From positions 2,662,501 through 2,726,500 of the forward strand of contig NZ_CP054916.1 in the NCBI RefSeq assembly GCF_013364155.1: 64,000 nucleotides of DNA, written 5' to 3'. The notes below the pieces were generated by a model. That model was not told where the DNA came from, did no database searches, and saw nothing but the letters and a program-made list of their open reading frames with translations. This document shows, one piece after another, positions 10,805 through 20,480 of the stretch. The first letter of the stretch is position 1, and every line of letters starts with the position of its first letter. The translations under genes were made by a program, and so were the position numbers. The DNA is from Streptomyces sp. NA02950 (GTDB lineage: Bacteria > Actinomycetota > Actinomycetes > Streptomycetales > Streptomycetaceae).

Positions 10805-13800
10805 TCAGAGGACCGGCATGGCGGTGAGCTGCCCGGCCTGGAGGAGGAACACCCGGTTGTCGACTCCCGCCAGCCTCCAGGCTCCATCACTGCCCTGACT
10901 GTACGGCCAGGCGATCCTCCCCTCACGGGAGTCGGCCGCGACGACTCCCCTGCGACCGGTGGAGTCCACGACCGCCCACACACTGCGGCCCTCGGCCACC
11001 GGGGGACCGAGCGGATGCGCCTCGGCGCCGACGGTCACCGTCCACTCCGCGGCCCCGGTGTCCGCACGGCGGGCATGCAGATCGGTGCCGTCCACGGCGT
11101 ACACGATGTGGTCGCGCAGCGCCGGAGCGCCCCAGCCGAGATCGCCCGTACCGGGGTGCGCCCACTTCCGTTCACCGGTCGCGAGCGTGAGCGCGGTGAG
11201 GGCCTTCCCTCCCAGGTAGACGGTGTCGCCATCGACAAGCGGGGCCACGGCGGTGGATCCGTGTTTCCTGGGACCCCATGCCGTCTTCCCGCTCCGGGTG
11301 TCGAGGGCGACGGCCCGGCCGTCGGAGCCGTGGACCAGCAGGCGCCCCCTGGCCGCGACCCCCGCCGCGCGTGCGCCGCTCAGCTTCACCGGCGAGGGGG
11401 CCCGTCCACAACGTGGAGCGCGACGACAGCGAGACGGCCCGCAGCCGTCCGGTGCGTGTGGCCAGGTAGACGGCTGTGTCGTCCACCGCCAGCGGGGTCG
11501 CCGCGTCCGCTCGGCTCGCGGCCCAGCGCTCTTTCCCGTCCGCGGCACCCAGCGCACGCACCGCGCCCCGGCTCTCGGCGATGAGCACGGTGTCGTCGGA
11601 GAGGACGAGCGGCCGTCCGGTCAGCCCGGCCACGGTGGAGGTCCAGCGCTGGGCACCGTCGCGAACGCCGTAGGCACGCAGCCGTCGCCCCGTGGCCGCG
11701 ACGACGACGAGGTCGTGTACGGGGAGCGGGGTGATCTCGTCGCCGGGGTCCGAGACGCCCGTGTCCATCGGGCCCCACAGCGGCGTCGGCGCGTTCCCCT
11801 CCTCGTAGTGCGCGAGCGGCTTCGCCGCCCAGGGCCGTGTCTCCGCGTGGGAGTCGTCATCCCTCAGCAGCCACCACGCACCGGCTCCGCCCCCGGCCAC
11901 GAGCACCGCTCCGCCCGCCGCCAGCCCGCCGATCAGCCGTCGCCGAGAGGGGCCTGACACCTCGTCGCCCGGCAGGGTGGCCAGGCGTCTCGCGTCCGCC
12001 TCACGGCGCGCGATGTCCTCGGCCAGCGGCCCGGTGCGCCACGCCCGGTCCGCTCCACGGGGCGGCGTCAGTCCCCGGGCGACGGCGTCGAGGGCCGGCC
12101 GCCGTCCGGGCTCCTTGTCGAGGCAGGGCCGCACCCAAGCTCGTATCGCTTGCGGTACCGCGTCCAGATCCGGCTCACCGTGCACCACCTGGTACTGCAC
12201 CGCCGCCACATGCCCGCCCGCGTAGACCGGCCGCCCTCCCGCGGCGTAGGCGAGGACCACGCCCAGCGAGAACACGTCTCCCGCGGGGCCCGTCCGCCGG
12301 CCGAGGACCTGCTCGGGCGCGGCGTACCCCGGGGTGGCGAGCGACTGTCCGGTGGTGGTCAGCGTCAGCCCGTGCTCGGGCCGGGCGATACCGAAGTCGA
12401 TGATCCGGGGGCCACGGGACGTCAGCACGATGTTGGACGGCTTGAGGTCGCGATGCACGAGCCCGGCGCCGTGGACGTCCATGAGCGTGCGCACCAGCAC
12501 GGCTCCCACGGCTCGCAGGGTCGGCTCGTCCAGTGGGCCGTACCGGTCGACGGCCTGGTCCCGCCAGATGAGGGGTGCGTAGGCGGGGGCCGCTCCCGTG
12601 ACGTCGTGCCGCCAACGAGGCTGGGGCGGCGCTCCTTCGAGACGGCGGTGGGAGCGGTGGGCGGCGGCGAGGCGCTCGGCAGGGGTCGGGGGAGGTGGGT
12701 CGTCGGGCGCCGTCGCGGTCCAGGTGACACCTGCGCCCACCGCGACCCCCGCGGTGCCGCCGACGGCGCCGACGAGAAGTCCGCGCCGCGACGGCCCGAT
12801 GGACGGTGACAGCTCCTCGTCGTCCCGACGCGACGCGCGCCCGTCGGCCGGTTCCGGCGAGGGCTCCGGCGCGCTTTCGACCTCCGCGTCCAGCACCGCC
12901 GAGGACTGTTCCGACAGCGCGGCGATCACCCGCCCCGGCAGCCAGCCCGGCCCCAGCAGTGCCGCGGCCGGGCTTACCCCGCCGCTGTCCCGTACGGTGG
13001 CGCTCCAGCCCGAGGGAGGCATGCCGCCCGCGGCCGCCGCCGCGGGTACGCCGATGTCCGCCGTATCCGGCCCCGAAGGCAGAGGCGGTGTGTTCACCGG
13101 CGGCGGGAGACGCCCACGGCGGGCCAGTTCCTCCAGCAGTGCCTGAGCCGTCGGCCGGTCCGCCGGGTCAGGAGCGAGACAGGTGCCAAGAGTGCCCCGC
13201 AGTTCTCCCGGCAGCGTGCCGACGTCGGGCCCCAGCCGCCCTGTCACGGCGTACGCCAGGACAGCGCCCAGCGGGAAGACATCGCCCAGGGGGCGCGGCC
13301 GCCCGCCCGCACGCTGCTCCGGCGGCAATACGGCGAGGGCCACCCCCGGCAGGTCCGCCCGAGTCTCGCCATCCGGCCCCCGCTGCTCGCACGGCGCCGA
13401 ATCCGGCAAGACGCGGCCCGTCCCCCGCCACGAACACCGTGTCCGGCGCGATTCCCGCGTGGGGTGTGCCCGCGGCATGGATCCCGGCCAGCGTCTCGGC
13501 CAGGGCAGCACCCAGTGCGCGCACGGTGGCGGCCGGCAACGGACCGCCATGTGCCTCCAGTGCGGCGGGCAGCGGCAGCATGGGCAGGTAAGGGGAGGCA
13601 CTCCACGGTGGCTCGGCGGGGTCGCCCGCGAGTTCCACGACCGGAGCGAGCCAGCCGGACGGTCGGCTGCCGGCCAGCTGACGGGCCTTTTCCGCCTCCG
13701 CCAGGAAGCGGCCGCGACAGGCCGGATCGCCCGCGGACTCCGACAGCGGTGTGGTGAGCACGACCGTCCTGACGCCGCCCGCGCTGCGCGCGACGAACTG

Positions 13801-13899
13801 CCGGGCCGTCACGGTGACCTCGCCCGTCGCTTGGGTCAGCCTCGCAATGAGGTGGTAGGGGCCGAGTCGCCGCGGATCGTCCGTGGTCAGCGGTTCCAC
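10805..13899 (-). pseudogene. Frameshifted chimera of two Ser/Thr kinase-PQQ genes
   Basis: Three reading frames must be joined. Frame A (13899 to about 13380) encodes a kinase-fold N-half. Frame B (about 13380 to 11400) continues it, then a Ser/Pro linker, a twin-Arg-like helix (SRRGLLVGAVGG) and the start of a PQQ propeller ending at WRDQAV. It then passes without a break into the C-lobe of a second kinase at DRYGPLDEP, with HRDLKPSN and DFG motifs. Another transmembrane helix and PQQ repeats follow, and frame C (about 11400 to 10805) completes the propeller. Each frame change is one extra base in a five-base run (13377-13381 and 11396-11400). The junction near 12549-12560 lacks propeller 1 and N-lobe 2, including the Gly-loop and Lys. 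The first kinase half has HAG for HRD and GFG for DFG, so it is itself a pseudokinase. Confidence 0.8.
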
Positions 13900-13938
13900 A
13901 GGGGCTCCCTGCCTCGCCCGGGCAGGCCGAGTCCCGCG

Positions 13939-15405
13939 TCAGCCACTGGTCATGCTCCGCGCAGAGGAGTACACGTCCAGCACCGCGAGGCACAGCGGCA
14001 CCAGGGAGAGCAGGAAGGCGCTCTCGGCCAGATCCGACAGACGGCCCCAGAAGGGGGAGACACCCACCCTCGGGACGATCAGGGCGATGGCGACGAGCAG
14101 GGCGACTCCCGCCGTCACCGCCGCGGCCAGCCAGATCGTCCGTACGTCGAGCGGACCGCGGTCGTTCTCGGTGAGCAGCTTGAGGACCGCGTCGGCGGGC
14201 GGGTTCAGGGACAGCCCGAGCACCAGCAGACCGAGGGAGACCAGACCCGCGCCCAGGACCGAGGCGACCTGCGCGGTGTAGCGGAAGAGCCGGGCGCGCA
14301 GCAGCATCGCCAGCGCCCCGGCGAGCGCCAGCAGCTGGCCCCACATGCTGTCGGAGAATCCGAGGACGGCCGAGGAGCCCACGACGACGGCGGAGCAGCC
14401 GCCGACGAGGCCGAGCAGCATCTCGTGGCCCCGACGGGCCTGGGTGGCCACCCGCTCGGCGTCCAGCGGCTCGGCGGCGGGCGGGGTGGTGGGGTCCAGG
14501 GCCTCGTCGGCCGCCGCGTGGGGCGGGGCGTAGCCGATGGGCAGACGGGCGACGCGCGCCGACAGACCGGGCAGGAAGGCGATGGCGCCGATCGCCACGA
14601 CGGAGCAGACGGCGGCGGTCTCGGTGGGACCGGTCTCGGTCAGGATGGCGCAGAAGGTGGCCAGGGTGCCGACGCTGGAGGCGAAGACGGCCGCGACGAA
14701 CGGGGCGTCACCGCGCGGCATGGCGGCCACCAGGGCGACGGAGGCGATGAGCACGGTGGCACAGCCGAGCAGGAACTGAAGACGGCCGACGCCCTCGCCC
14801 TTGTCCAGGGCCAGGATGCCGGAGCCCGCGATCATCAGATGCGGAAGGGCGCCGAGACCGAGCGCCACGGCGGAGGCGCGGTCGTCGTACACCCGCGCCC
14901 GCACGCCCGCGAGAGCGGTCAGCAAAAGGCCCACCGAGCCCGCGATGATGCCCGGCAGCCCGTGCATGTCGTGCCGGAGCGGGTCGGCGAACCAGAACAC
15001 GAAGCCCATGAGGACCAGGAGGAAGGAACCGCCGCACAGGCCGGCCGCGCGCAGGAAACCGTCCCGCCACAGGGTGCGGTCACGGGTGACGGCGGACGCG
15101 ATGGCGTCGGAGACATCGTCGTAGACGGCGGGCGGCAGGGACTCGGCGAACGGCCGCAGGGACAGCAGCTCGCCGTCCAGCACCTGTTGGGCCACGAGCG
15201 ACCGCGAACCCTCGAGCACCGTGCCGTTGCGCCGCACCAGGTGGTACCCGGTGGGCGCGCCCGCGGGCTGGGTCTGGCCGGTCAGCCGGAGGATCTCGGG
15301 GTAGACGTCGGCGACGGGGACGTCCTCGGGGAGCGCGACGTCGATGCGGCTGTCGGGCGCGACAACAGTGACTCTGCAGAAACCGGTCGTAGCGGACGTA
15401 CTCAC
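13939..15405 (-). CDS. eccD: Type VII secretion integral membrane protein EccD
   Basis: Polytopic channel component of the ESX/type VII machine. The N-terminal 90 residues form a ubiquitin-like fold pattern (CRVTVVAPDSRIDVALPEDV, then YHLVRRNGTVL). About eleven hydrophobic helices fill the rest of the 488 residues. The GTG start at 15405 gives MSTSATTGF, with GAGGGGG about ten bases upstream; the frame extends to 15462 without support. It is divergent from eccC, sharing a 173-bp spacer, and lies upstream of the broken kinase gene on the same strand. Placement beside eccC supports the assignment. Confidence 0.92.
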   Translation of the reverse strand: MSTSATTGFCRVTVVAPDSRIDVALPEDVPVADVYPEILRLTGQTQPAGAPTGYHLVRRNGTVLEGSRSLVAQQVLDGELLSLRPFAESLPPAVYDDVSDAIASAVTRDRTLWRDGFLRAAGLCGGSFLLVLMGFVFWFADPLRHDMHGLPGIIAGSVGLLLTALAGVRARVYDDRASAVALGLGALPHLMIAGSGILALDKGEGVGRLQFLLGCATVLIASVALVAAMPRGDAPFVAAVFASSVGTLATFCAILTETGPTETAAVCSVVAIGAIAFLPGLSARVARLPIGYAPPHAAADEALDPTTPPAAEPLDAERVATQARRGHEMLLGLVGGCSAVVVGSSAVLGFSDSMWGQLLALAGALAMLLRARLFRYTAQVASVLGAGLVSLGLLVLGLSLNPPADAVLKLLTENDRGPLDVRTIWLAAAVTAGVALLVAIALIVPRVGVSPFWGRLSDLAESAFLLSLVPLCLAVLDVYSSARSMTSG

Positions 15406-15492
15406 TTTCGGGGCCCCCTCGTTCGGTCTTCTGCCTCGCTCGATGATGCGCGCGGCGGCCACCCTACCCGGGTCATCATGCTGATACGTCGA

Positions 15493-15498
15493 TAGGAT
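15493..15498 (+). promoter_or_regulatory. Possible -10 element upstream of eccC
   Basis: TAGGAT matches the Streptomyces housekeeping -10 consensus and lies about 80 bases before the eccC start. The -35 region is poor, so this is tentative. Confidence 0.3.
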
Positions 15499-15578
15499 CG
15501 CCTCTCGCGGAGGGAGGCCGTCGCCACGGGGGTGCCGGACGAGAACTGTCCCTGCCGTGTGGAGGGATGAGGGATCCG

Positions 15579-18500
15579 GTGAGCCAGGTCGTCGTCAAGC
15601 GCCAGCCACGGGCTCTGCCGCCCGAGGTGCCGACCGAGGAACTCCGTCTCGAACCGCCCCCGGAACTGCCCCGCGGGCAACAAGAAGGCATCCTGATGCA
15701 GCTGTTGCCGACCCTCGGTATGGGCTCGTCGATGGTCTACTTCTTCATGCCCGGGGCCGCGCCGATGATGAAGATCATGGGCGTGATGATGATGTTCTCC
15801 ACGCTCGGCATGACCGTGGCGATGATCATGCGGTACCGGCGGGGTTCACAGGGCCAGATGGCCGACACCCGGCGCGATTACCTCAAATACCTGGCGCAGA
15901 CGCGCCGGACCGTGCGGAAGACGGCCCGGTTGCAGCGCAGCGCGCAGTACTACCTGCACCCCTCCCCCGACCAGCTGTGGTCGGTGGTGGCCGAGGGCAG
16001 CCGGGTGTGGGAACGGCGGCTGAGCGACGACGACTTCGGCCAGGTGCGGATCGGGCTGGGCGCACAGCAGCTCGCCACCCCCCTGATCGCCCCCGACACG
16101 GCCACCATCGAGGACCTCGAACCGCTGACGGCGGGCGCGATGCAGCAGTTCCTGGCGACCCAGGGCTCGCTGGACGGCATGCCGATGGCGGTGTCGATGC
16201 GCGCCTTCTACCACCTCACCGTCTCCGGGGTGCCGGAGCATGTGCACGGGGCGGCCCGGGCGCTGGTCGCCCAGCTGGCCACGCTCCACTCGCCGGAGGA
16301 CCTGGTCATCGCGGTGGTCGCCGCGCGCGGATCGGCGGAGCAGTGGGAGTGGACCAAGTGGCTGCCCCATGTGCAGATCGCGGGCGCGGTCGACGGAGCG
16401 GGCTCCCGGCGGCTGTTCGGCGATTCCCTGGCCGAGCTGGAGGAGCTGCTCAAGCCGCGCATCGAGGGCCGTACCCGGTTCAGCCGGGACACCCCGCCCG
16501 CTCTGGACCATCCGCATGTGGTGGTCGTCCTCGACGGCGGCATCGTGCCGCCGGACTCGGCGTTCGCGGCGGCCGAGGGCCTTCAGGGCGTGACCGTCAT
16601 CGAGGTGGTGCCGGGCGAGCTGGAGGAGCCGCGCGGCGGTCTGTCGATCGTGGTCCAGCCGGGCAAACTGCAACTGCTCTCACAGGTCGCGGAGTACGAG
16701 GGGGTCCCGGACACCCTGTCCCGCGAGGCCGCCGAGGCACTGGCGCGGCAGCTCGCCCCGCTGCGCATGGGGGTCGGCGACGACGACGAACCGCTGCTCG
16801 CCAACCTCGACTTCACCGATCTGCTGGGCCTGGGCGACGCCGGTTCGGTCGATGTGTCGCGGACCTGGCGGCCGCGGTCGCTGGCCGAGCGGCTGCGGGT
16901 GCCGATCGGCATCGCCGAGGACGGTTCGCCGGTCATGCTGGACCTGAAGGAAGCGGCCCAGGAGGGCATGGGCCCGCACGGTCTGTGCGTCGGTGCGACG
17001 GGTTCGGGCAAGTCCGAGCTGATGCGGACCCTGGTGCTGGGTCTGGCGGTCACCCACTCTTCGGAGACCCTGAACTTCGTCCTGGCGGACTTCAAGGGTG
17101 GCGCCACCTTCGCCGGGATGTCCGAACTGCCGCATGTGGCCGCGGTCATCACCAACCTGGCCGACGACCTGACGCTGGTCGACCGTATGCGCGACTCGAT
17201 CACCGGTGAGCTCCAGCGCCGCCAGGAACTGCTGCGCGCGGCGGGCAACTACGCCAATGTGCACGACTACGAGAAGGCGAGGGCGGCCGGTGCCCCGCTG
17301 GAGCCGGTGGCCTCGCTCGTCCTGGTGATCGACGAGTTCAGCGAACTGCTGACGGCCAAGCCGGACTTCATCGACATGTTCATCCAGATCGGCCGGATCG
17401 GCCGTTCGCTGGCCGTGCATCTGCTGCTGGCCTCGCAGCGGCTCGAGGAGGGGCGGCTGCGCGGCCTGGAGACCTATCTGTCGTACCGGATCGGTCTGCG
17501 GACGTTCTCCGCGGCGGAGTCCCGTACCGTCCTGGGCGTCCCGGACGCGTACCACCTGCCGTCCATCCCCGGTTCGGGCTATCTGAAGTTCGGCACGGAC
17601 GAGATGACGCGCTTCAAGGCGGCGTATGTCTCCGGGCCGTACCGCACCGGCGCCCCGCAGGTCGAGGGTACGACGCTGCCCATCGAGCGCAAGCCGGTGC
17701 TCTTCACCGCCGCCCCGGTGCCGGTGAGCTACGCCGCCCCGGACCCGGCGGCCCTGCCGGCCTCGGCGGCCCGGACGGACGAGGACGACGCGCTGGCCGA
17801 GACGGTCCTCGATGTCATCGTGGGCCGTCTGGAGGGCCAGGGGCAGCCCGCCCACCAGGTCTGGCTGCCGCCGCTGGACAAGGCCCCCTCCCTGGACGAA
17901 CTGCTGCCGTCGCTGTCGCCCTCGGCGGAGCGCGGGCTCCAGTCGGCGGACTACGCCCGGCCCGGCGGTCTGGTCGTTCCGCTCGGCCTCATCGACAAGC
18001 CGTTCGAGCAGCGGCGTGACATCCTCTACCGCGACTTCTCCGGCGCCGCGGGCCATATGCTCGTGGTCGGCGGTCCGCAGTCCGGTAAGTCCGCCCTGAT
18101 GCGGACCCTGATCGCGTCCTTCGCGCTCACCCACACCCCGGCCGAGGTCCAGTTCTACGGGCTCGACTTCGGTGGTGGCGGTATGAGCGCCGTCGCCGAT
18201 CTACCGCATGTGGGCGGGGTGGCCTCACGCCTTGACCCGGAGAAGGTGCGGCGGACGATCGCGGAGGTCGCCGGCATCCTGGCCCGCCGCGAGGAGTACT
18301 TCCGCGCCAACAACATCGACTCCATCGGCACCTACCGCCGCCAGCGGGCCAACGGGCTCCATGCGGACCAGGGCTGGGGCGATGTCTTCCTGATCGTCGA
18401 CGGCTGGGCCAACTTCCGTTCCGAGTACGACATCCTGGACGGCGTGGTCACCGATATCGCCGGACGCGGTCTGGGCTACGGCGTCCACGTCATCGTCACC

Positions 18501-19535
18501 GCCTCCCGCAACATGGAGGTCCGCGCGTCCCTGAAGGACCAGCTGCTCAACCGGCTCGAGATGCGCCTCGGTGACACGATGGACTCCGAGTTCGACCGCA
18601 AGGTCGCCGCGAACGTGCCCGTGGGCGTCCCCGGCCGCGGACAGCTCCCGGAGAAGCTCCACTTCATGGGTGCCCAGCCGCGGATCGACGGCGGCAGCGA
18701 CCCCGAGACGATGACGGACGCTACCGCCGAGCTGGTGCGCGCGGCGAACGCCGCCTGGTCCGGTCCGAAGGCCCCCCGGGTGCGGCTGCTGCCACGCAGG
18801 CTGCGCGCGGACGAACTCCCCAAGGGGTTCGAGCAGCCACAGCACGGCATCGCGATCGGTATCGACGAGACCAATCTCGAGCCGGTTTTCGTCGACTTCG
18901 AGACCGACCCGTTCTTCCTCGTCTTCGGTGAGAGCGAATCGGGCAAGACCGCGCTGCTGCGCCTGATCGTGAAGCAGATCACCGAGCGGTACAGCTCGGA
19001 CGAGGCCAAGATCGTGGTCGGCGACTACCGCCGCTCGCTCCTCGGGGCCATCCCGGACTCGCACCTGCTGGAGTACGCGCCCATCGCCTCGGCCCTGGAG
19101 CTCCACGCCAACGCGCTGAACGGGCTGATGGAGCGGCGCGCGCCGAAGCCGGACATCACCCCGCAGCAGCTGCGTGACCGCAGCTGGTGGAGCGGACCGC
19201 AGTTCTTCGTGATCATCGACGACTACGAGCTGGTCTCCACCAGCAGCGGCAATCCGCTGGCCGTGCTGACGGAGAATCTCCCGTTCGCGCGGGATGTGGG
19301 CATGCGGTTCATCATCGCCCGCAATTCCGCCGGTTCCTCGCGCTCGATGTTCGAGTCGTTCATGCAGCGGGTGAAGGAACTCGGCGCCCAGGGGATGGTG
19401 CTGTCGGGTGATCCGAGCGAAGGCGATCTCCTGGGCGGAGTCCGACCCCGGCCGATGCCGCCGGGCCGTGGGTACTTCGTCTCGCGCAAGCGCGGAATTC
19501 CGCTGACGCAGCTCGGGTGGCTGCCCGACCAATAG
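15579..19535 (+). CDS. eccC: Type VII secretion ATPase EccC (fused EccCa-EccCb)
   Basis: Motor ATPase of the ESX secretion machine, 1318 residues. Two N-terminal membrane helices (about 40-60 and 62-86) precede three FtsK/SpoIIIE ATPase domains. Their Walker A motifs are GATGSGKSE near residue 471, GGPQSGKS near 830 and GESESGKT near 1116. Domain 1 has a full Walker B (LVLVIDEFSEL). Domain 2 has IVDGW and domain 3 has IIDDYE, so only the first looks fully catalytic, as known for EccC proteins. GTG at 15579 has GAGGGA upstream; an ATG at 15567 has no room for a ribosome site. In ESX systems the C-terminal domain recognises WXG100 substrates, and such genes follow convergently at 19684. Confidence 0.96.
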   Translation: MSQVVVKRQPRALPPEVPTEELRLEPPPELPRGQQEGILMQLLPTLGMGSSMVYFFMPGAAPMMKIMGVMMMFSTLGMTVAMIMRYRRGSQGQMADTRRDYLKYLAQTRRTVRKTARLQRSAQYYLHPSPDQLWSVVAEGSRVWERRLSDDDFGQVRIGLGAQQLATPLIAPDTATIEDLEPLTAGAMQQFLATQGSLDGMPMAVSMRAFYHLTVSGVPEHVHGAARALVAQLATLHSPEDLVIAVVAARGSAEQWEWTKWLPHVQIAGAVDGAGSRRLFGDSLAELEELLKPRIEGRTRFSRDTPPALDHPHVVVVLDGGIVPPDSAFAAAEGLQGVTVIEVVPGELEEPRGGLSIVVQPGKLQLLSQVAEYEGVPDTLSREAAEALARQLAPLRMGVGDDDEPLLANLDFTDLLGLGDAGSVDVSRTWRPRSLAERLRVPIGIAEDGSPVMLDLKEAAQEGMGPHGLCVGATGSGKSELMRTLVLGLAVTHSSETLNFVLADFKGGATFAGMSELPHVAAVITNLADDLTLVDRMRDSITGELQRRQELLRAAGNYANVHDYEKARAAGAPLEPVASLVLVIDEFSELLTAKPDFIDMFIQIGRIGRSLAVHLLLASQRLEEGRLRGLETYLSYRIGLRTFSAAESRTVLGVPDAYHLPSIPGSGYLKFGTDEMTRFKAAYVSGPYRTGAPQVEGTTLPIERKPVLFTAAPVPVSYAAPDPAALPASAARTDEDDALAETVLDVIVGRLEGQGQPAHQVWLPPLDKAPSLDELLPSLSPSAERGLQSADYARPGGLVVPLGLIDKPFEQRRDILYRDFSGAAGHMLVVGGPQSGKSALMRTLIASFALTHTPAEVQFYGLDFGGGGMSAVADLPHVGGVASRLDPEKVRRTIAEVAGILARREEYFRANNIDSIGTYRRQRANGLHADQGWGDVFLIVDGWANFRSEYDILDGVVTDIAGRGLGYGVHVIVTASRNMEVRASLKDQLLNRLEMRLGDTMDSEFDRKVAANVPVGVPGRGQLPEKLHFMGAQPRIDGGSDPETMTDATAELVRAANAAWSGPKAPRVRLLPRRLRADELPKGFEQPQHGIAIGIDETNLEPVFVDFETDPFFLVFGESESGKTALLRLIVKQITERYSSDEAKIVVGDYRRSLLGAIPDSHLLEYAPIASALELHANALNGLMERRAPKPDITPQQLRDRSWWSGPQFFVIIDDYELVSTSSGNPLAVLTENLPFARDVGMRFIIARNSAGSSRSMFESFMQRVKELGAQGMVLSGDPSEGDLLGGVRPRPMPPGRGYFVSRKRGIPLTQLGWLPDQ

Positions 19536-19552
19536 GCCGCCTGGTCATGGGG

Positions 19553-19594
19553 ATTCCTCCCTTGCCTCCCTGGCCAGGGAGGCAAGGGAGGAAT
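19553..19594. repeat. Perfect 42-bp palindrome after eccC
   Basis: Two 21-base arms (19553-19573 and 19574-19594) meet with no spacer, centred on TGGCCA, 18 bases past the eccC stop. It could act as an extra terminator or be a remnant of a mobile or binding element. Confidence 0.8.
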
Positions 19595-19626
19595 GGAACC
19601 CAGCAGCCCGCCGCAGGCAAAAGACG

Positions 19627-19664
19627 AATGGGGTGGACGACCGTGACCGGTCGTCCACCCCATT
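19627..19664. terminator. Bidirectional terminator between eccC and WXG100 genes
   Basis: A perfect 16-bp stem (19627-19642 with 19649-19664) with loop GTGACC lies between the convergent eccC and WXG100 genes, 20 bases past the WXG100 stop. Confidence 0.8.
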
Positions 19665-19683
19665 TCGTGGATGGCGGCATCTC

Positions 19684-19995
19684 TCAGAACGTGATGTCCT
19701 TGAAGAGGTTCGCGTTCCTCCTGTCCGTGCTGTGGTAGTCCATGCTGCCATGACGGACCTTGGCCGCGACATCCTTGAGCGTGGTCTCGATGTGGTTGGC
19801 CCGAGCGTGGAACTGCTTCTCGGCCGCCAGCATCATCTGGTGAGCCTCGCCCTCCCAGCCGGCGGTCACCTTCTTGACCGCAGCCAGGATGTCCTCGATC
19901 TGCTGGCGCACCGCCGCAGCGCCTCGATCAAGGTCACCGGCGGTGTCCTGGAGTGAAGAGTATGTGACCTTGATGTCCATAGGGTCGCCGGACAT
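19684..19995 (-). CDS. WXG100 family ESX substrate (EsxA/B-like)
   Basis: A 103-residue helical-hairpin protein of the WXG100 family, exported as a dimer by type VII secretion. The turn motif WEG is at 47-49, and a YxxxD secretion signal (YHSTD, 87-91) follows helix 2, marking it as the partner that carries the export signal. It lies 82 bp after a second WXG100 gene on the same strand, so the two probably form the heterodimer. I have not assigned EsxA or EsxB because naming differs between species. Codon use is less G/C-extreme than in eccC. Confidence 0.92.
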   Translation of the reverse strand: MSGDPMDIKVTYSSLQDTAGDLDRGAAAVRQQIEDILAAVKKVTAGWEGEAHQMMLAAEKQFHARANHIETTLKDVAAKVRHGSMDYHSTDRRNANLFKDITF

Positions 19996-20077
19996 TTATG
20001 CCCCCATTTCTGGTGAAGTCTTGATCATGCTCAAAGCCTTGTGTCCACGCCGAGCGCCCGTGTCGCGCCCGGGCGGA

Positions 20078-20455
20078 TCAGTACTTGTCGACCTTGCTGC
20101 CCGGCTCGAGACCGTCTTTACCGGAACCGAGGCCGCCACCCGCGTCGGCGCCATTGACGTCGATTTTGCCCAGCGTGGAGGCGATCTCACTGTCGTTCGC
20201 GCCACTGGACCGGTGGGTGAGCTCCACCGCCTCGTGAATCTGGACGATCAACTGGCGCAATGCCTCGTGGTCCGCGTTCAGAGCGGTCTGCTTCTCGTTG
20301 AATTTCATGCCAGCCTGACCCGTCCACGCCGACTCGACTGTGGCGACGGCGTTGATCAGGGTACGCAGGTTTGTGGAGAGGCCTTGGCTGACAAGACCGA
20401 GGTCGGTCTCGAACTGCTTGAATGCTGCGTCACTAATCCGCTGAGTGCCCGACAT
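20078..20455 (-). CDS. WXG100 family ESX substrate, tailed partner
   Basis: A 125-residue WXG100 protein with WTG at 44-46 between two predicted helices. It has a 25-residue C-terminal tail rich in Gly, Asp and Lys (after GKIDVNGADAG) and no clear YxxxD/E motif, consistent with export as a dimer with its neighbour. The usual family length is about 100, so the tail is an addition. ATG at 20455 is preceded by GGGGGAAGGCGG. Upstream lie an inverted repeat (20481-20513) and a candidate promoter (20520-20547). Confidence 0.88.
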   Translation of the reverse strand: MSGTQRISDAAFKQFETDLGLVSQGLSTNLRTLINAVATVESAWTGQAGMKFNEKQTALNADHEALRQLIVQIHEAVELTHRSSGANDSEIASTLGKIDVNGADAGGGLGSGKDGLEPGSKVDKY

Positions 20456-20480
20456 ATTCCGCCTTCCCCCATGAAGTGTT

